Below are positions 29,561-38,253 of a stretch of DNA of 64,000 nucleotides, one piece after another. Each line of letters begins with the position of its first letter. Position 1 is the stretch's first letter. The stretch covers positions 3,763,001 to 3,827,000 of the forward strand of contig NZ_CP010407.1 in the NCBI RefSeq assembly GCF_000830005.1, read 5' to 3'. The position numbers were made by a program, and so were the translations under genes. Under the pieces are notes generated by a model. That model was not told where the DNA came from. It made no database searches and saw nothing but the letters and a program-made list of their open reading frames with translations. This stretch comes from Streptomyces vietnamensis. GTDB taxonomy: Bacteria; Actinomycetota; Actinomycetes; Streptomycetales; Streptomycetaceae.

Positions 29561-30148
29561 ATGGTCTTCACCGTCCCGCTGCCCCGCACGCCGCCCGACG
29601 GCGGGATCGCGCGGTGGTACGAGGACGAGCTCGGCTGGGCCACGGTGGCGGGCCCGCCGGTGGGTCTGGTCACGGGGCTGCGCTTCGACGTCCTGGAACT
29701 GCCCGCCGAGGCCGGCCGGGGCGTGCTGCGCCGGATGGGCGCCGCGACGGGTCCGGTAGCCCTGCTAGGGCACCGGATGGCCCTGCTCGTGGCCGCGGGG
29801 AGCGCGGAGGAGCTGCCGGGACTGCTCGACTGGCTGGAGTGGGGCGGGATCGCGTTGGATCTCGCGGCCCTCGGTGCCGACGGCCGGATGACCGCACCCC
29901 TTCCCCCGGGGCGGGGCGGATCCGGCGCGCCGGGCGCCGCGGTGTGGCTGCGGGCGCCCGCGCCGGGTCGCGAGGTCGAGCCCTCGCTGCCGGCGCTGCG
30001 GTCCGCGCCGTGGGGCGTTGCGGGTGCCCCCTGTCTGGTGCGTCTCGTGGCCGCCGCCGCGGCGGAGTGCCACCGGGTACGGCTGCTGAGTGCCCGTACC
30101 CGCGGGGCGGCTCAGCAGCTTTCGCCTCAGCGGTTCGCGTCCTCGTAG
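29561..30148 (+). CDS. Conserved streptomycete protein (SCO3374 family), unknown function
   Basis: 195 residues starting MVFTVPLPRTPPDGGIARWYEDELGW. The N-terminal block (IARWYEDELGWATVAGPPVGLVTGLRFDVLELP) resembles the start of prim-pol type domains, but the acidic catalytic residues are not evident. It ends with a stop inside the lsr2 coding region (22 bp convergent overlap). An inverted repeat with TTT (30082-30122) lies within the last codons. Confidence 0.7.
   Translation: MVFTVPLPRTPPDGGIARWYEDELGWATVAGPPVGLVTGLRFDVLELPAEAGRGVLRRMGAATGPVALLGHRMALLVAAGSAEELPGLLDWLEWGGIALDLAALGADGRMTAPLPPGRGGSGAPGAAVWLRAPAPGREVEPSLPALRSAPWGVAGAPCLVRLVAAAAAECHRVRLLSARTRGAAQQLSPQRFASS
30082..30122 (+). terminator. 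Hairpin inside the 3' end of the coding region
   Basis: GCTGCTGAG (30082-30090) pairs with CTCAGCAGC (30111-30119), followed by TTT. Since the stop codon is still 27 nt away, any termination here would cut the message before the stop; it may instead stop transcripts only partly or form an RNA end barrier. Confidence 0.45.
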
Positions 30149-30462
30149 GCGGCCTTGATGTCGGCGGGAACGCGACCGCGGTCGTTGACGTTCATGCCGT
30201 TCTCCTTGGCCCACGCGCGGATCTTCGCGGTGTCCTGGCTGCCCGTCGCCACGGCGCGGCCCTTGCCGCGGCCGCCGGTGGTGCGGCCGCCGGTGCGGCG
30301 ACCGCTCGTGGTGTACGGCTCGAGCAGGCCACGGAGCTTTTCCGCGTTGGCGGTGGTGAGGTCGATCTCGTAGGTCTTGCCGTCCAGCGCGAACGTCACG
30401 GTCTCGTCCGCCTCGACGCCGTCGAGGTCGTCGACAAGAAGGACCTGAACCTTCTGTGCCAC
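30127..30462 (-). CDS. lsr2: Nucleoid-associated xenogeneic silencer Lsr2
   Basis: 111 residues from GTG 30462 (AGGAAA upstream). N-terminal dimerisation domain (VQVLLVDDLDGVEADETV), flexible Arg/Gly linker and C-terminal DNA-binding domain ending IRAWAKENGMNVNDRGRVP, with the AT-hook-like RGR. Lsr2 coats AT-rich and foreign DNA and silences specialised-metabolite clusters in Streptomyces. Convergent overlap with the gene at 29561. Confidence 0.97.
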   Translation of the reverse strand: MAQKVQVLLVDDLDGVEADETVTFALDGKTYEIDLTTANAEKLRGLLEPYTTSGRRTGGRTTGGRGKGRAVATGSQDTAKIRAWAKENGMNVNDRGRVPADIKAAYEDANR

Positions 30463-30616
30463 CGGATTTCCTTTCATCGAAAATGCAGTACGCGGAAAGG
30501 AAACCGCTTTTCCGGGAAAAACACAAACCCCTGGGAGAGGTTCAGATCCCCGGCAACGCGGGAAACGTGCGCGATTCGGACATAGGGTTCCGCGAGAGGA
30601 TCCCCGGGCTTCCCCG

Positions 30617-31135
30617 TCACAGGTGCAGAAGCATCCGGCTGTTGCCCAAGGTGTTCGGCTTCACTCGTTCGAGACCGAGGAACTCGGCGACTCCCTCGTC
30701 ATAGGAACGCAGGAGCTCGCTGTAGACATCTCCGTCGACCGGGGTCTCGCCGATCTCGACGAAGCCGTGCTTCGCGAAGAAGTCGACTTCGAAGGTCAGG
30801 CAGAATACCCGCCGCACCCCGAGCCATCGGGCGGTGTGCAACAACTTGTCCAGCACCTGATGTCCGACGCCGGCTCCCTTGAACTCGGGATCGACGGCGA
30901 GAGTGCGGACTTCGGCGAGGTCTTCCCACATGACGTGGAGTGCGCCGCAGCCGACGACGACGGCGTCCTCGTCGCGTTCCGCGACCCAGAACTCCTGGAT
31001 GGACTCGTAAAGGGTCACGGTCGCCTTGTCGAGCAGGATGCCGCGCTGCACGAAAGGATCGACGAGACGGCGGACCGCGGGCACATCGCTGGTGCGGGCC
31101 CTGCGTACGGTGACGGCTTTGGCGGGGGTCGACAT
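30617..31135 (-). CDS. Amino-acid N-acetyltransferase (short N-acetylglutamate synthase type)
   Basis: 172 residues, a single GNAT domain: RRARTSDVPAVRRLV start, acetyl-CoA loop VDPEFKGAGVGHQVL (R/Q-x-x-G-x-G/A), then RVFCLTFEVDFFAKHGF, which is typical of the short ArgA-like enzymes of actinobacteria that make N-acetylglutamate for arginine synthesis. No kinase-like domain is present. Located 14 bp after the BlaI-type regulator gene on the same strand. Confidence 0.85.
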   Translation of the reverse strand: MSTPAKAVTVRRARTSDVPAVRRLVDPFVQRGILLDKATVTLYESIQEFWVAERDEDAVVVGCGALHVMWEDLAEVRTLAVDPEFKGAGVGHQVLDKLLHTARWLGVRRVFCLTFEVDFFAKHGFVEIGETPVDGDVYSELLRSYDEGVAEFLGLERVKPNTLGNSRMLLHL

Positions 31136-31150
31136 GGGGGGACGCTATCG

Positions 31151-31570
31151 CTACGGGCGGGGCGTCCCTTCGTCACCCTCGCCCTCCCGCGGGGTGGCGG
31201 GGAGCGGGTTGTCGCGCTGGACGATCCGGATGGCGTCGTTCAGCGACTCCCGCTGTTCCGGCGACATCATGCCGAAGAAGGCGACGAGTGCGGCGGCGGG
31301 GTTGTCGCTCTGCGCCCAGGCCTCGTTCATCAGTGCGGCCGAGTAGGCGGCGCGGGTGGAGACCGCCGTATATCGATAGGCGCGGCCTTCGACCTCCCTG
31401 CGGACCCAGCCCTTCTGATGGAGATTGTCCATGACGGTCATGACGGTGGTGTAGGCGATGGACCGTTCCTGCTGGAGGTCTTCCAGGACTTCCCGGACGG
31501 TGACCGGACGGTTCCATTGCCAGACGCGCGTCATGACGGCGTCTTCGAGTTCTCCCAAGGGGCGGGGCAC
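31151..31570 (-). CDS. BlaI/MecI-type winged-helix repressor
   Basis: 139 residues from GTG 31570. Winged-helix at about 5-80 (LGELEDAVMTRVW, VREVLEDL, IAYTTVMTVMDNLHQKGWV) as in penicillinase repressors. The usual partner, an M56 BlaR1-type sensor peptidase, is not in the window. A TAGGGT 6 nt before GTG suggests leaderless transcription, and an inverted repeat covers the -35 region. Confidence 0.88.
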   Translation of the reverse strand: MPRPLGELEDAVMTRVWQWNRPVTVREVLEDLQQERSIAYTTVMTVMDNLHQKGWVRREVEGRAYRYTAVSTRAAYSAALMNEAWAQSDNPAAALVAFFGMMSPEQRESLNDAIRIVQRDNPLPATPREGEGDEGTPRP

Positions 31571-31576
31571 AATGCC

Positions 31577-31613
31577 ACCCTAGTGGGAGAAAGGGCAATA
31601 AACGGCTATTGCC
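31577..31613 (-). promoter_or_regulatory. Promoter and putative operator of the BlaI-type gene
   Basis: TAGGGT (31577-31582, minus strand) lies 6 nt before the GTG. The perfect inverted repeat GGCAATA-N6-TATTGCC (31594-31613) covers where the -35 would be, which fits autorepression. Confidence 0.6.
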
Positions 31614-31635
31614 GCCCAGAACGACCCGAGAACGA

Positions 31636-31671
31636 CAAAAAGGGTGCGCGACCGGAAGCGGTCGCACACCC
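31636..31671 (-). terminator. Rho-independent terminator after small membrane protein gene
   Basis: Hairpin with stem GCGACCG/CGGTCGC, GAAG loop (plus strand) and outer GGGTG/CACCC (31642-31671), followed on the minus strand by a run of five T (31637-31641). Confidence 0.85.
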
Positions 31672-31694
31672 TCGGCACTGCGGTACGGGACGGA

Positions 31695-31865
31695 CTAGGA
31701 GCCGTCCGCCTGGCGGGCGGCCTCGGCACGGGCGAGGGCGGCGTCCACGACCGCGTCCTCCTTGGCCTTGTTCGGGCCGCCCTGGCTCTTGACGATCACG
31801 GTGACGAGGGCGATGAAGAACGCGGCCATCACCACGGGGGGCACGAGCGCGGATACGTAGTCCAT
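31695..31865 (-). CDS. Small single-pass membrane protein
   Basis: 56 residues (MDYVSALVPPVVMAAFFIAL...). One membrane segment at 6-24, then a charged Ala/Lys/Glu/Asp tail. ATG 31865, stop TAG. The gene is followed by a clear terminator, so it is expressed as its own unit or as the end of a unit with the gene at 31880. Function unknown; the composition is typical of small conserved streptomycete membrane proteins. Confidence 0.7.
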   Translation of the reverse strand: MDYVSALVPPVVMAAFFIALVTVIVKSQGGPNKAKEDAVVDAALARAEAARQADGS

Positions 31866-31879
31866 GCCGTCCAGAGTAG

Positions 31880-32491
31880 CTATCCGGCAGCCCTCTCCTC
31901 GGGCGGGGGCGGCGGAACGGGGCGTCGGCGTGGCGGGAACACCTCGGAGGGCTTGGGGACCGGGCGCTCGGCCGGGGCGGGCGGCTTCGGCTTGGGTCCG
32001 TCGGCCGCCGCGCGCCCGCCGGGCAGGGCGAGCAGCCGGGCCCGGGAGACGGAGGGCGCGCCCGCCGCGGTCGAGGCGGTGGCCTGGGAGACCCGGGCCA
32101 GGCGCGCGCGTACGGAGCGCTCGGCGAGGACCTGGCAGCGGTCGAGCAGCTCGGCGGCGGCCGGGTTGCGGCGCAGCGCGCGCAGGGCGGAGAGGTCGTC
32201 CGCGTCGGGGTCGTAGCCGGCGGCCAGGGCGTCCCGGAGGAGCTCCAGGTAGCCGCTGAGGGACCCGGGCAGCGCCTCGCGGTAGCGGACCAGGTCGCCG
32301 AGGAGGAAGGCGCGCAGCCGGCCGGCCTCGCGTACGGCCTCGTCCACGGATTCGGTCAGGCGCAGGCAGTCCTGGACGTCCGCGTCCTGGAGGGGGGCAG
32401 GGTGGAGGGCGATGGCAAGGGCACGGCGGAGCACACGCAGCTCGTCCGCGCTGAACGCCATGCCGCCGCGGGATCCGTATGGCGTGGGCAT
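31880..32491 (-). CDS. Conserved helical protein, unknown function
   Basis: 203 residues from ATG 32491, where TATCGT stands 6 nt upstream (leaderless type); an alternative start lies 10 codons later (32461). Residues 10-140 are predicted all-helical with many Leu/Ala/Arg heptads. The last 50 residues are Pro/Lys/Arg rich with repeated PKP motifs. No motif was recognised. Same strand as the small membrane protein gene 14 bp downstream. Confidence 0.65.
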   Translation of the reverse strand: MPTPYGSRGGMAFSADELRVLRRALAIALHPAPLQDADVQDCLRLTESVDEAVREAGRLRAFLLGDLVRYREALPGSLSGYLELLRDALAAGYDPDADDLSALRALRRNPAAAELLDRCQVLAERSVRARLARVSQATASTAAGAPSVSRARLLALPGGRAAADGPKPKPPAPAERPVPKPSEVFPPRRRPVPPPPPEERAAG

Positions 32492-32497
32492 GGGCCG

Positions 32498-32503
32498 ACG
32501 ATA
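32498..32503 (-). promoter_or_regulatory. Candidate leaderless -10 of the gene at 31880-32491
   Basis: TATCGT on the minus strand, 6 nt before ATG 32491. Confidence 0.45.
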
Positions 32504-32531
32504 CGCGCTAATCGGACAATTTCCTCTTAGC

Positions 32532-32557
32532 GATCATTCCGGCGCGCCGGAATGATC
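32532..32557. repeat. 26-bp perfect palindrome between coaX and downstream gene
   Basis: Uninterrupted dyad centred at 32544/32545 in the 83-bp gap. As RNA it folds to an 11-bp stem with a CGCG loop. No U-tract follows, so it may be a terminator for coaX or an operator for the next gene. Confidence 0.8.
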
Positions 32558-32574
32558 ACCCCCGGCCGCGGGCC

Positions 32575-33381
32575 TCACATGCGGGAGACGTTCCGCTCGT
32601 AGACCAGGCGCAGGCCGATCAGGGTCAGCCAGGGCTCGTGCTCGTCGATCTCCTTCGAGTCGGCGAGGACCATCGGCGCCAGGCCGCCGGTCGCGATCAC
32701 CGTGACGTCGGAGGGGTCGCCCTTCGGCCCGACCAGCTCGCGCTTCATCCGGGCCACCACGCCGTCGACCTGGCCCGCGTACCCGAAGACGATGCCCGAC
32801 TGCATGGCCTCGACCGTGTTCTTGCCGATCACGCTGCGCGGCCGGGCGAGCTCGATCTTGCGGAGCATGGCGCCCTTGACGCCCAGGGCCTCCACCGAGA
32901 TCTCGATGCCCGGCGCGATCGCCCCGCCCGCGTACTCGCCGCGCACGGTGATCGCGTCGTACGTCGTCGCCGTGCCGAAGTCCACGACGATCGCCGGGCC
33001 GCCGTACAGCTCGACGGCCGCGACCGCGTTGATGATGCGGTCGGCGCCGACCTCCTTGGGGTTGTCCGTGAGGATCGGCACCCCCGTCTTGACGCCCGGC
33101 TCCACGAGGACCGCCGGCACGTCCCCGTAGTACCGGCGGGTCACCTCGCGCAGCTCGTGCAGCACCGAGGGGACCGTCGCGCAGATGGCGATCCCCTCGA
33201 TGCCGTCGCTCAGCTCGACGCCGAGCAGCGGGTGCATGCCCATGAGGCCCTGGAGCAGGACCGCCATCTCGTCGGCGGTGCGGCTCGGGTCCGTGGAGAT
33301 CCGCCAGTGCTCGACGATCTCCTCGCCGTCGAAGAGACCGAGCACCGTGTGCGTGTTGCCGACGTCGATGGTGAGCAGCAT
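32575..33381 (-). CDS. coaX: Type III pantothenate kinase
   Basis: 268 residues. ASKHA-fold motifs: DVGNTHT at the N-terminus, GADRIINAVAA, VDFGTATTYD and GGAIAPGIEIS. It phosphorylates pantothenate, the first step from vitamin B5 to CoA. ATG 33381 shares one base with the nadC stop (TGATG), showing translational coupling in the panC-nadB-nadC-coaX operon. Confidence 0.95.
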   Translation of the reverse strand: MLLTIDVGNTHTVLGLFDGEEIVEHWRISTDPSRTADEMAVLLQGLMGMHPLLGVELSDGIEGIAICATVPSVLHELREVTRRYYGDVPAVLVEPGVKTGVPILTDNPKEVGADRIINAVAAVELYGGPAIVVDFGTATTYDAITVRGEYAGGAIAPGIEISVEALGVKGAMLRKIELARPRSVIGKNTVEAMQSGIVFGYAGQVDGVVARMKRELVGPKGDPSDVTVIATGGLAPMVLADSKEIDEHEPWLTLIGLRLVYERNVSRM

Positions 33382-34403
33382 CAGGAGCGCACCTCGCGCA
33401 GGTCGAGGCCGATGTCGAGGATCGGGGAGGAGTGGGTGAGGCCGCCGACCGCCAGGTAGTCGACGCCGGTCGCCGCGTACGCCGCCGCGTTCTCCAGGGT
33501 CAGCCGGCCCGAGGACTCCAGGACGGCGCGGCCCGCGACCAGGGCGACGGCCTCCTCGGTCTCGATCGGGGTGAAGTTGTCGAGCAGGATCAGGTCGGCG
33601 CCCGCGTCCAGCACCTCGCGGACCTGGTGCATCGTGTCGACCTCGACCTCGATCGGCACCTCCGGGAACAGCTCGCGGACGGCCTTGAAGGCCTCGGCGA
33701 CGCCGCCGGCCGCCACCACGTGGTTGTCCTTCACCAGGGCCGCGTCGGAGAGCGACATGCGGTGGTTGACGCCGCCGCCGCAGCGGACCGCGTACTTCTC
33801 CAGGGCGCGCAGGCCCGGCGTCGTCTTGCGGGTGTCGCGGACCTTCGCGTTCGTGCCCTCCAGGGCGTCCGCCCACGCGCGCGTGGCGGTGGCGATGCCG
33901 GAGAGGCGGCACAGGATGTTGAGCGCGCTGCGCTCGCCGGTGAGCAGGTCGCGGGTGCGGGCGGTGACGCTCAGGAGCACCTGCCCGGCCTCGACGCGCT
34001 CGCCGTCCTCGACGTGCCGCTCGACCTCGAACTCGTCGGTGCAGACGATCGACAGGACGGCCTCGGCGACCCGCAGACCGGCCACGACACCGGCCTCGCG
34101 GGCGGTGAAGTCGGCGGTGGCGACGGCGTCCTCGGGGACGGTCGCCACGGTCGTCACGTCGACCCCGCCGTCGAGGTCCTCGGCGATCGCGAGGTGGGCG
34201 ATGTCCTCGACCTGGATCGGGTCGAGACCGGCGTCGGCGAGCAGCTGCGCGAGCGCGGGGTCGAGACCGCACTCGAACTCCTCGCCGTCACCGCAGCCGC
34301 AGCCGTCGCCGCAGCCGCCGGGCTCCTCCTCGGAGGAGACCGCGTTGATCTGGATGAGAGGGACGTCCACGGGCTCGGGACGGGCTTCCTCGGGCGTGCT
34401 CAC
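33381..34403 (-). CDS. nadC: Nicotinate-nucleotide pyrophosphorylase (carboxylating)
   Basis: 340 residues from GTG 34403, directly adjacent to the nadB stop. It turns quinolinate and PRPP into nicotinate mononucleotide. Conserved blocks: RKTTPGLRALEKYAVRCGGGVNHR and VEVEVDTMHQV-like, DLILLDNF. The first 50 residues are an extension not needed for activity in other bacteria, with Cys31, Cys35, Cys37 and Cys45 in a Gly/Asp-rich loop that looks like a metal-binding knuckle. Confidence 0.95.
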   Translation of the reverse strand: MSTPEEARPEPVDVPLIQINAVSSEEEPGGCGDGCGCGDGEEFECGLDPALAQLLADAGLDPIQVEDIAHLAIAEDLDGGVDVTTVATVPEDAVATADFTAREAGVVAGLRVAEAVLSIVCTDEFEVERHVEDGERVEAGQVLLSVTARTRDLLTGERSALNILCRLSGIATATRAWADALEGTNAKVRDTRKTTPGLRALEKYAVRCGGGVNHRMSLSDAALVKDNHVVAAGGVAEAFKAVRELFPEVPIEVEVDTMHQVREVLDAGADLILLDNFTPIETEEAVALVAGRAVLESSGRLTLENAAAYAATGVDYLAVGGLTHSSPILDIGLDLREVRS

Positions 34404-36098
34404 TTACGGCTCCCTGGGGGCGTCGAGGGTGGGGGGAAAGTCGAAGGTGTCGGTGGTGCGGACGTCGAGGGTCCGCTCCGGGGTGAGGTGGACGACGAGG
34501 TGCCTGCGCCACTGCGCGTCGTCCCGGTCGGGGCAGTCCTCGCGCCAGTGGCAGCCGCGGGTCTCCTCGCGGCGGCGGGCCGCGGCGACCAGGACCCGGG
34601 CGACGCACAGCAGGTTCGTGGTCTCCCAGGAGTCCACGCCCGGCTCGGCCGCCTTGCTGTCGTCGTCGCCGCCCGCCAGGGCGTCGCCGTGCAGGGCTTC
34701 GAGGGCCTCGGCGGCCTCCCGCAGGCTGGCCTCCGAGCGGAGCACGCCCGCGCCGGCCGTCATGATCCGCTGGATACGGGTCCGGGCGCCGGCCACGGGC
34801 AGCGGCAGGGTCACCGGGGCCGGGTGCGGCACCGGGGCGCCCGGCACGCGCGGGGCGGCGGCCGTGATGTCCTCGGCGATCCGCTCGGCGAAGACCAGGC
34901 CCTCCAGGAGCGAGTTCGAGGCGAGCCGGTTGGCGCCGTGGACGCCCGTGCAGGCGACCTCCCCGCACGCGTACAGGCCCGGCACGGTGGTCCGGCCGTG
35001 CAGGTCCGTGCGGACGCCGCCGGAGGCGTAGTGGGCGGCGGGGGCGACCGGGATCGGCTCCGTCACCGGGTCGATGCCGTGGGAACGGCAGGCCGCCAGG
35101 ATCGTCGGGAAGCGCTCCGCCCACATCTCGGCGCCGAAGTGACGGCCGTCGAGGTACATGTGGTCGGTGCCGTTCTCCTGCATCCGGCGGGTGATCGCCT
35201 TGGCGACGATGTCCCGGGGCGCCAGCTCGGCCAGCTCGTGCTGCCCGAGCATGAAGCGGACCCCGTCGGCGTCGACCAGGTGGGCTCCCTCGCCCCGTAC
35301 CGCCTCGGAGACCAGCGGCTGCTGGCCCTCGGAGCCGGCCCCGAGGAACAGCACCGTCGGGTGGAACTGGACGAACTCCAGGTCGGAGACCTCGGCCCCG
35401 GCGCGCAGCGCGAGCGCGACGCCGTCGCCGGTGGAGACGCCCGGGTTGGTGGTGGCGGAGAAGACCTGGCCCATGCCGCCGGTGGCGAGGACCACCGCGG
35501 GCGCGTGGACCGCGCCGACGCCGTCGTGCTGCCCCTCGCCCATGACGTGCAGGGTCACGCCCGCCGTGCGGCCCTCGGCGTCCGTCAGGAGGTCCAGGAC
35601 GAGGGCGTGCTCGATGAAGCGCACGCCCCGGTCCCGTATCGCCTCGACCAGGGCGCGGGAGATCTCGGCGCCGGTCGCGTCCCCGCCCGCGTGGGCGATC
35701 CGGCGGCGGTGGTGGCCGCCCTCCCGGGTCAGCGCGATCTCGCCCTCGGCGGTCTTGTCGAAGTCGGCGCCGGTCGCGATCAGGCGGCGGACGGCGCCCG
35801 GGCCCTCGGTGACGAGCAGCCGCACGGCGTCCTCGTCGCAGAGGCCCGCACCGGCGACGAGGGTGTCGTCGAGGTGCTGCTCGGGGGTGTCGCCCTCGCC
35901 GAGCGCGGCCGCGATGCCGCCCTGGGCCCAGCGGGTGGAGCCCTCGTCGAGCCGGGCCTTGGTGACGACGACCGTACGGAGCCCGGCGGCGGTGCAGCGC
36001 AGGGCGGCGGTGAGCCCGGCGACCCCGGAGCCGACCACGACGACGTCGGCGTCGATGGACCAGCCCGGGGTGGGCGCGTGCAGCCGTATTCCGGTCAC
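34404..36098 (-). CDS. nadB: L-aspartate oxidase
   Basis: 564 residues from GTG 36098, overlapping the panC stop by 4 bp. FAD-binding [14 protein letters not shown] (19-32), active-site region with [13 protein letters not shown] (about 55-67), HSTG-like and [19 protein letters not shown], and the [13 protein letters not shown] block. It oxidises L-aspartate to iminoaspartate for quinolinate. The partner nadA is not in this window. Confidence 0.95.
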   Translation of the reverse strand: MTGIRLHAPTPGWSIDADVVVVGSGVAGLTAALRCTAAGLRTVVVTKARLDEGSTRWAQGGIAAALGEGDTPEQHLDDTLVAGAGLCDEDAVRLLVTEGPGAVRRLIATGADFDKTAEGEIALTREGGHHRRRIAHAGGDATGAEISRALVEAIRDRGVRFIEHALVLDLLTDAEGRTAGVTLHVMGEGQHDGVGAVHAPAVVLATGGMGQVFSATTNPGVSTGDGVALALRAGAEVSDLEFVQFHPTVLFLGAGSEGQQPLVSEAVRGEGAHLVDADGVRFMLGQHELAELAPRDIVAKAITRRMQENGTDHMYLDGRHFGAEMWAERFPTILAACRSHGIDPVTEPIPVAPAAHYASGGVRTDLHGRTTVPGLYACGEVACTGVHGANRLASNSLLEGLVFAERIAEDITAAAPRVPGAPVPHPAPVTLPLPVAGARTRIQRIMTAGAGVLRSEASLREAAEALEALHGDALAGGDDDSKAAEPGVDSWETTNLLCVARVLVAAARRREETRGCHWREDCPDRDDAQWRRHLVVHLTPERTLDVRTTDTFDFPPTLDAPREP

Positions 36099-37165
36099 TT
36101 GGCGGCTCCGAAGGTCAGGGGGATGTTGTCGATGAGCCGCGTGCTCCCCACGCGCGCGGCGACGGCGAGGATCGCCTCCCCGTCATGGCCGTCGGCGACC
36201 TCGGTGAAGTCGGCCGGGTCCACGAGGGCCAGGTAGTCGAGGGTGAGCGGCGGCTCGGCCTTCGCCGCCTCGTCCAGGACGGCGCGGGCGGCTGCCCGTA
36301 CGGCCCCGGCGGCGCCGCCCTCGGCGGCCTGCGCGACCGCGTGGGCGTCGGCGGCGGCCCGGGCCTCGCCGAGCCGCGACAGGGCCTCGGCGCGGTTCTC
36401 GGCCCGGCCCTGGGCGCCCGGCAGCGCGGTGGCACGCGCGCGCAGCGCCTCCTGGGCGGCGAGCCGCTCGCGGGCCGCGAACAGCGCGCGGGACAGCGCG
36501 AGGGCCGTCCGGCGCTCCCCGGCCGACAGGTAGCGGTTGCGGCTGGAGAGGGCCAGGCCGTCGGTCTCGCGGACGGTCTCCACGCCGACGATCTCGACGG
36601 GGAAGTTCAGGTCCTCGACCATGCGGCGGATCAGGGCCAGCTGCTGGGCGTCCTTCTGGCCGAAGAAGGCCAGGTCGGGCGCGGTCAGGTGGAGCAGCTT
36701 GGCGACGACCGTCAGCATGCCGTCGAAGTGGCCGGGCCGGGAGGCGCCTTCGAGGCGCTCGCCCATGGGACCGGCGGTGATCCGGACCTGGGGCTCCCCG
36801 CCCGGGTAGACCTCGTCGACGGAGGGCGCGAAGACGGCGCTCGCGCCCGCCTCGAAGGCCAGCTCCAGGTCGGCGTCGAGGGTGCGGGGGTAGCGGTCGA
36901 GGTCCTCGCCGGCGCCGAACTGCAGCGGGTTGACGAAGACGGTGACGACGACGAAGCCCTTGGCGCCCACGCGCTCGCGTGCGGCCCGGATCAGGGTGGC
37001 GTGGCCCTCGTGGAGGGCGCCCATGGTCATGACGACGGCGTTGCGGCCGGGAGCGCCGTGGTGGGCCACGGCGTCGTCGAGGTCCTCGACCGTGGGCAGC
37101 AGTTCGGCCGGCTCGTGGCGGACGGGACGGCCGCCCTCGGCGCTCTCGCGGGCGAACAGGGTCAT
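36095..37165 (-). CDS. panC: Pantothenate synthetase
   Basis: 356 residues. It ligates pantoate to beta-alanine using ATP. Motifs [45 protein letters not shown] and SSRNRYLS are all present. It is longer than the usual 280-310 residues because of an Ala/Arg/Glu-rich helical insertion at about 240-300 near the C-terminal domain. ATGA overlap with the upstream gene. Confidence 0.95.
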   Translation of the reverse strand: MTLFARESAEGGRPVRHEPAELLPTVEDLDDAVAHHGAPGRNAVVMTMGALHEGHATLIRAARERVGAKGFVVVTVFVNPLQFGAGEDLDRYPRTLDADLELAFEAGASAVFAPSVDEVYPGGEPQVRITAGPMGERLEGASRPGHFDGMLTVVAKLLHLTAPDLAFFGQKDAQQLALIRRMVEDLNFPVEIVGVETVRETDGLALSSRNRYLSAGERRTALALSRALFAARERLAAQEALRARATALPGAQGRAENRAEALSRLGEARAAADAHAVAQAAEGGAAGAVRAAARAVLDEAAKAEPPLTLDYLALVDPADFTEVADGHDGEAILAVAARVGSTRLIDNIPLTFGAAK

Positions 37166-38127
37166 CGGTCGTCTCCTTGCGGCCCGTCGGCTGCGGTGGT
37201 GGTGCTGTCGGTGGCGAGCACGCCCAGCAGGTCCTCGGCCAGCTCGGGCTTGAGCAGGCCGTGCGCGAGCGCCCGGTCGGCGGTCGTGCGGGCCATCGCC
37301 AGATAGCCGGCGACGGTGCCGGGCGCGTGCTTGCGCAGCTCGGCGACGTGGGCGGCGACCGTACCGGCGTCACCGCGCGCGACGGGTCCGGTGAGGGCCG
37401 CGTCCCCGGACCGCAGGGCGTTGTCCAGGGCCGCGCCCAGGAGCGGGCCCAGCATGCGGTCGGGGGCGGCGACCCCGGCCTTGTGGAGCAGCTCCATCGA
37501 CTGGGCCACCAGGGTGACCAGGTGGTTCGCGCCCAGGGCCAGGGCCGCGTGGTAGAGCGGCCGGGCCTCCTCCGCGATCCACTCGGGCTCGCCGCCCATC
37601 TCGATCACCAGGGCCTCGGCGGCGAGCCGCAGCTCCTCGGGCGCGGTCACCCCGAAGGAGCAGCCGGCGAGCCGCTGGACGTCGACGGCGGTGCCGGTGA
37701 AGGTCATGGCGGGGTGCAGGGCGAGCGGCAGGGCACCCGCCCGGCGGGCGGGGTCCAGGACCCGCGCCCCGTACCGCCCGGAGGTGTGCACGAGCAGCTG
37801 CCCCGGCCGTACGGCTCCGGTGTCGGCGAGGCCCTCGACCAGGCCCGGCAGCGCGTCGTCCGGCACGGTCAGCAGGACCAGGTCGGCGAGGGCGAGGACA
37901 CGGGCGGGCTCGACGACCGGGACGTCGGGCAGGAGCTCGGCGGCGCGCCGCCGCGAGGCGTCGGAGACCGCCGAGACGGCGACGGGGCGGTGCCCGGCGA
38001 GCCGGAGCGAGGCGGCGAGGGCGGGGCCCACCCGCCCTGCGCCGACGACTCCGACGGTGAGCCGAGCGGGTCGGTCCTCGGCCCGGGGCTCCGATGCCCT
38101 GGGCTCTGGCGCTGCTGGTGCGTTCAC
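37162..38127 (-). CDS. Rossmann-fold DUF2520 protein (ketopantoate-reductase-like)
   Basis: 321 residues from GTG 38127. N-terminal NAD(P)-binding [12 protein letters not shown] (about 25-36), a DUF2520 helical C-terminal domain with HPAMTF at the junction. Actinobacteria keep this gene directly before panC, and it has been proposed to supply pantoate (a PanE-like role), but this is by context only. First gene of the pan-nad-coaX operon. Confidence 0.85.
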   Translation of the reverse strand: MNAPAAPEPRASEPRAEDRPARLTVGVVGAGRVGPALAASLRLAGHRPVAVSAVSDASRRRAAELLPDVPVVEPARVLALADLVLLTVPDDALPGLVEGLADTGAVRPGQLLVHTSGRYGARVLDPARRAGALPLALHPAMTFTGTAVDVQRLAGCSFGVTAPEELRLAAEALVIEMGGEPEWIAEEARPLYHAALALGANHLVTLVAQSMELLHKAGVAAPDRMLGPLLGAALDNALRSGDAALTGPVARGDAGTVAAHVAELRKHAPGTVAGYLAMARTTADRALAHGLLKPELAEDLLGVLATDSTTTAADGPQGDDR

Positions 38128-38253
38128 GGTGGGGACGGCCTTCCGTTCCAGTCCTCGGCGGGTACCGGACGATTTCTGGTCATGCTACGCCAGCGGTTCA
38201 CGGTGTCCCGTGGCCTGTCCACAGGGTGTGGGCGGTGGTGTGATGATCGGCCC

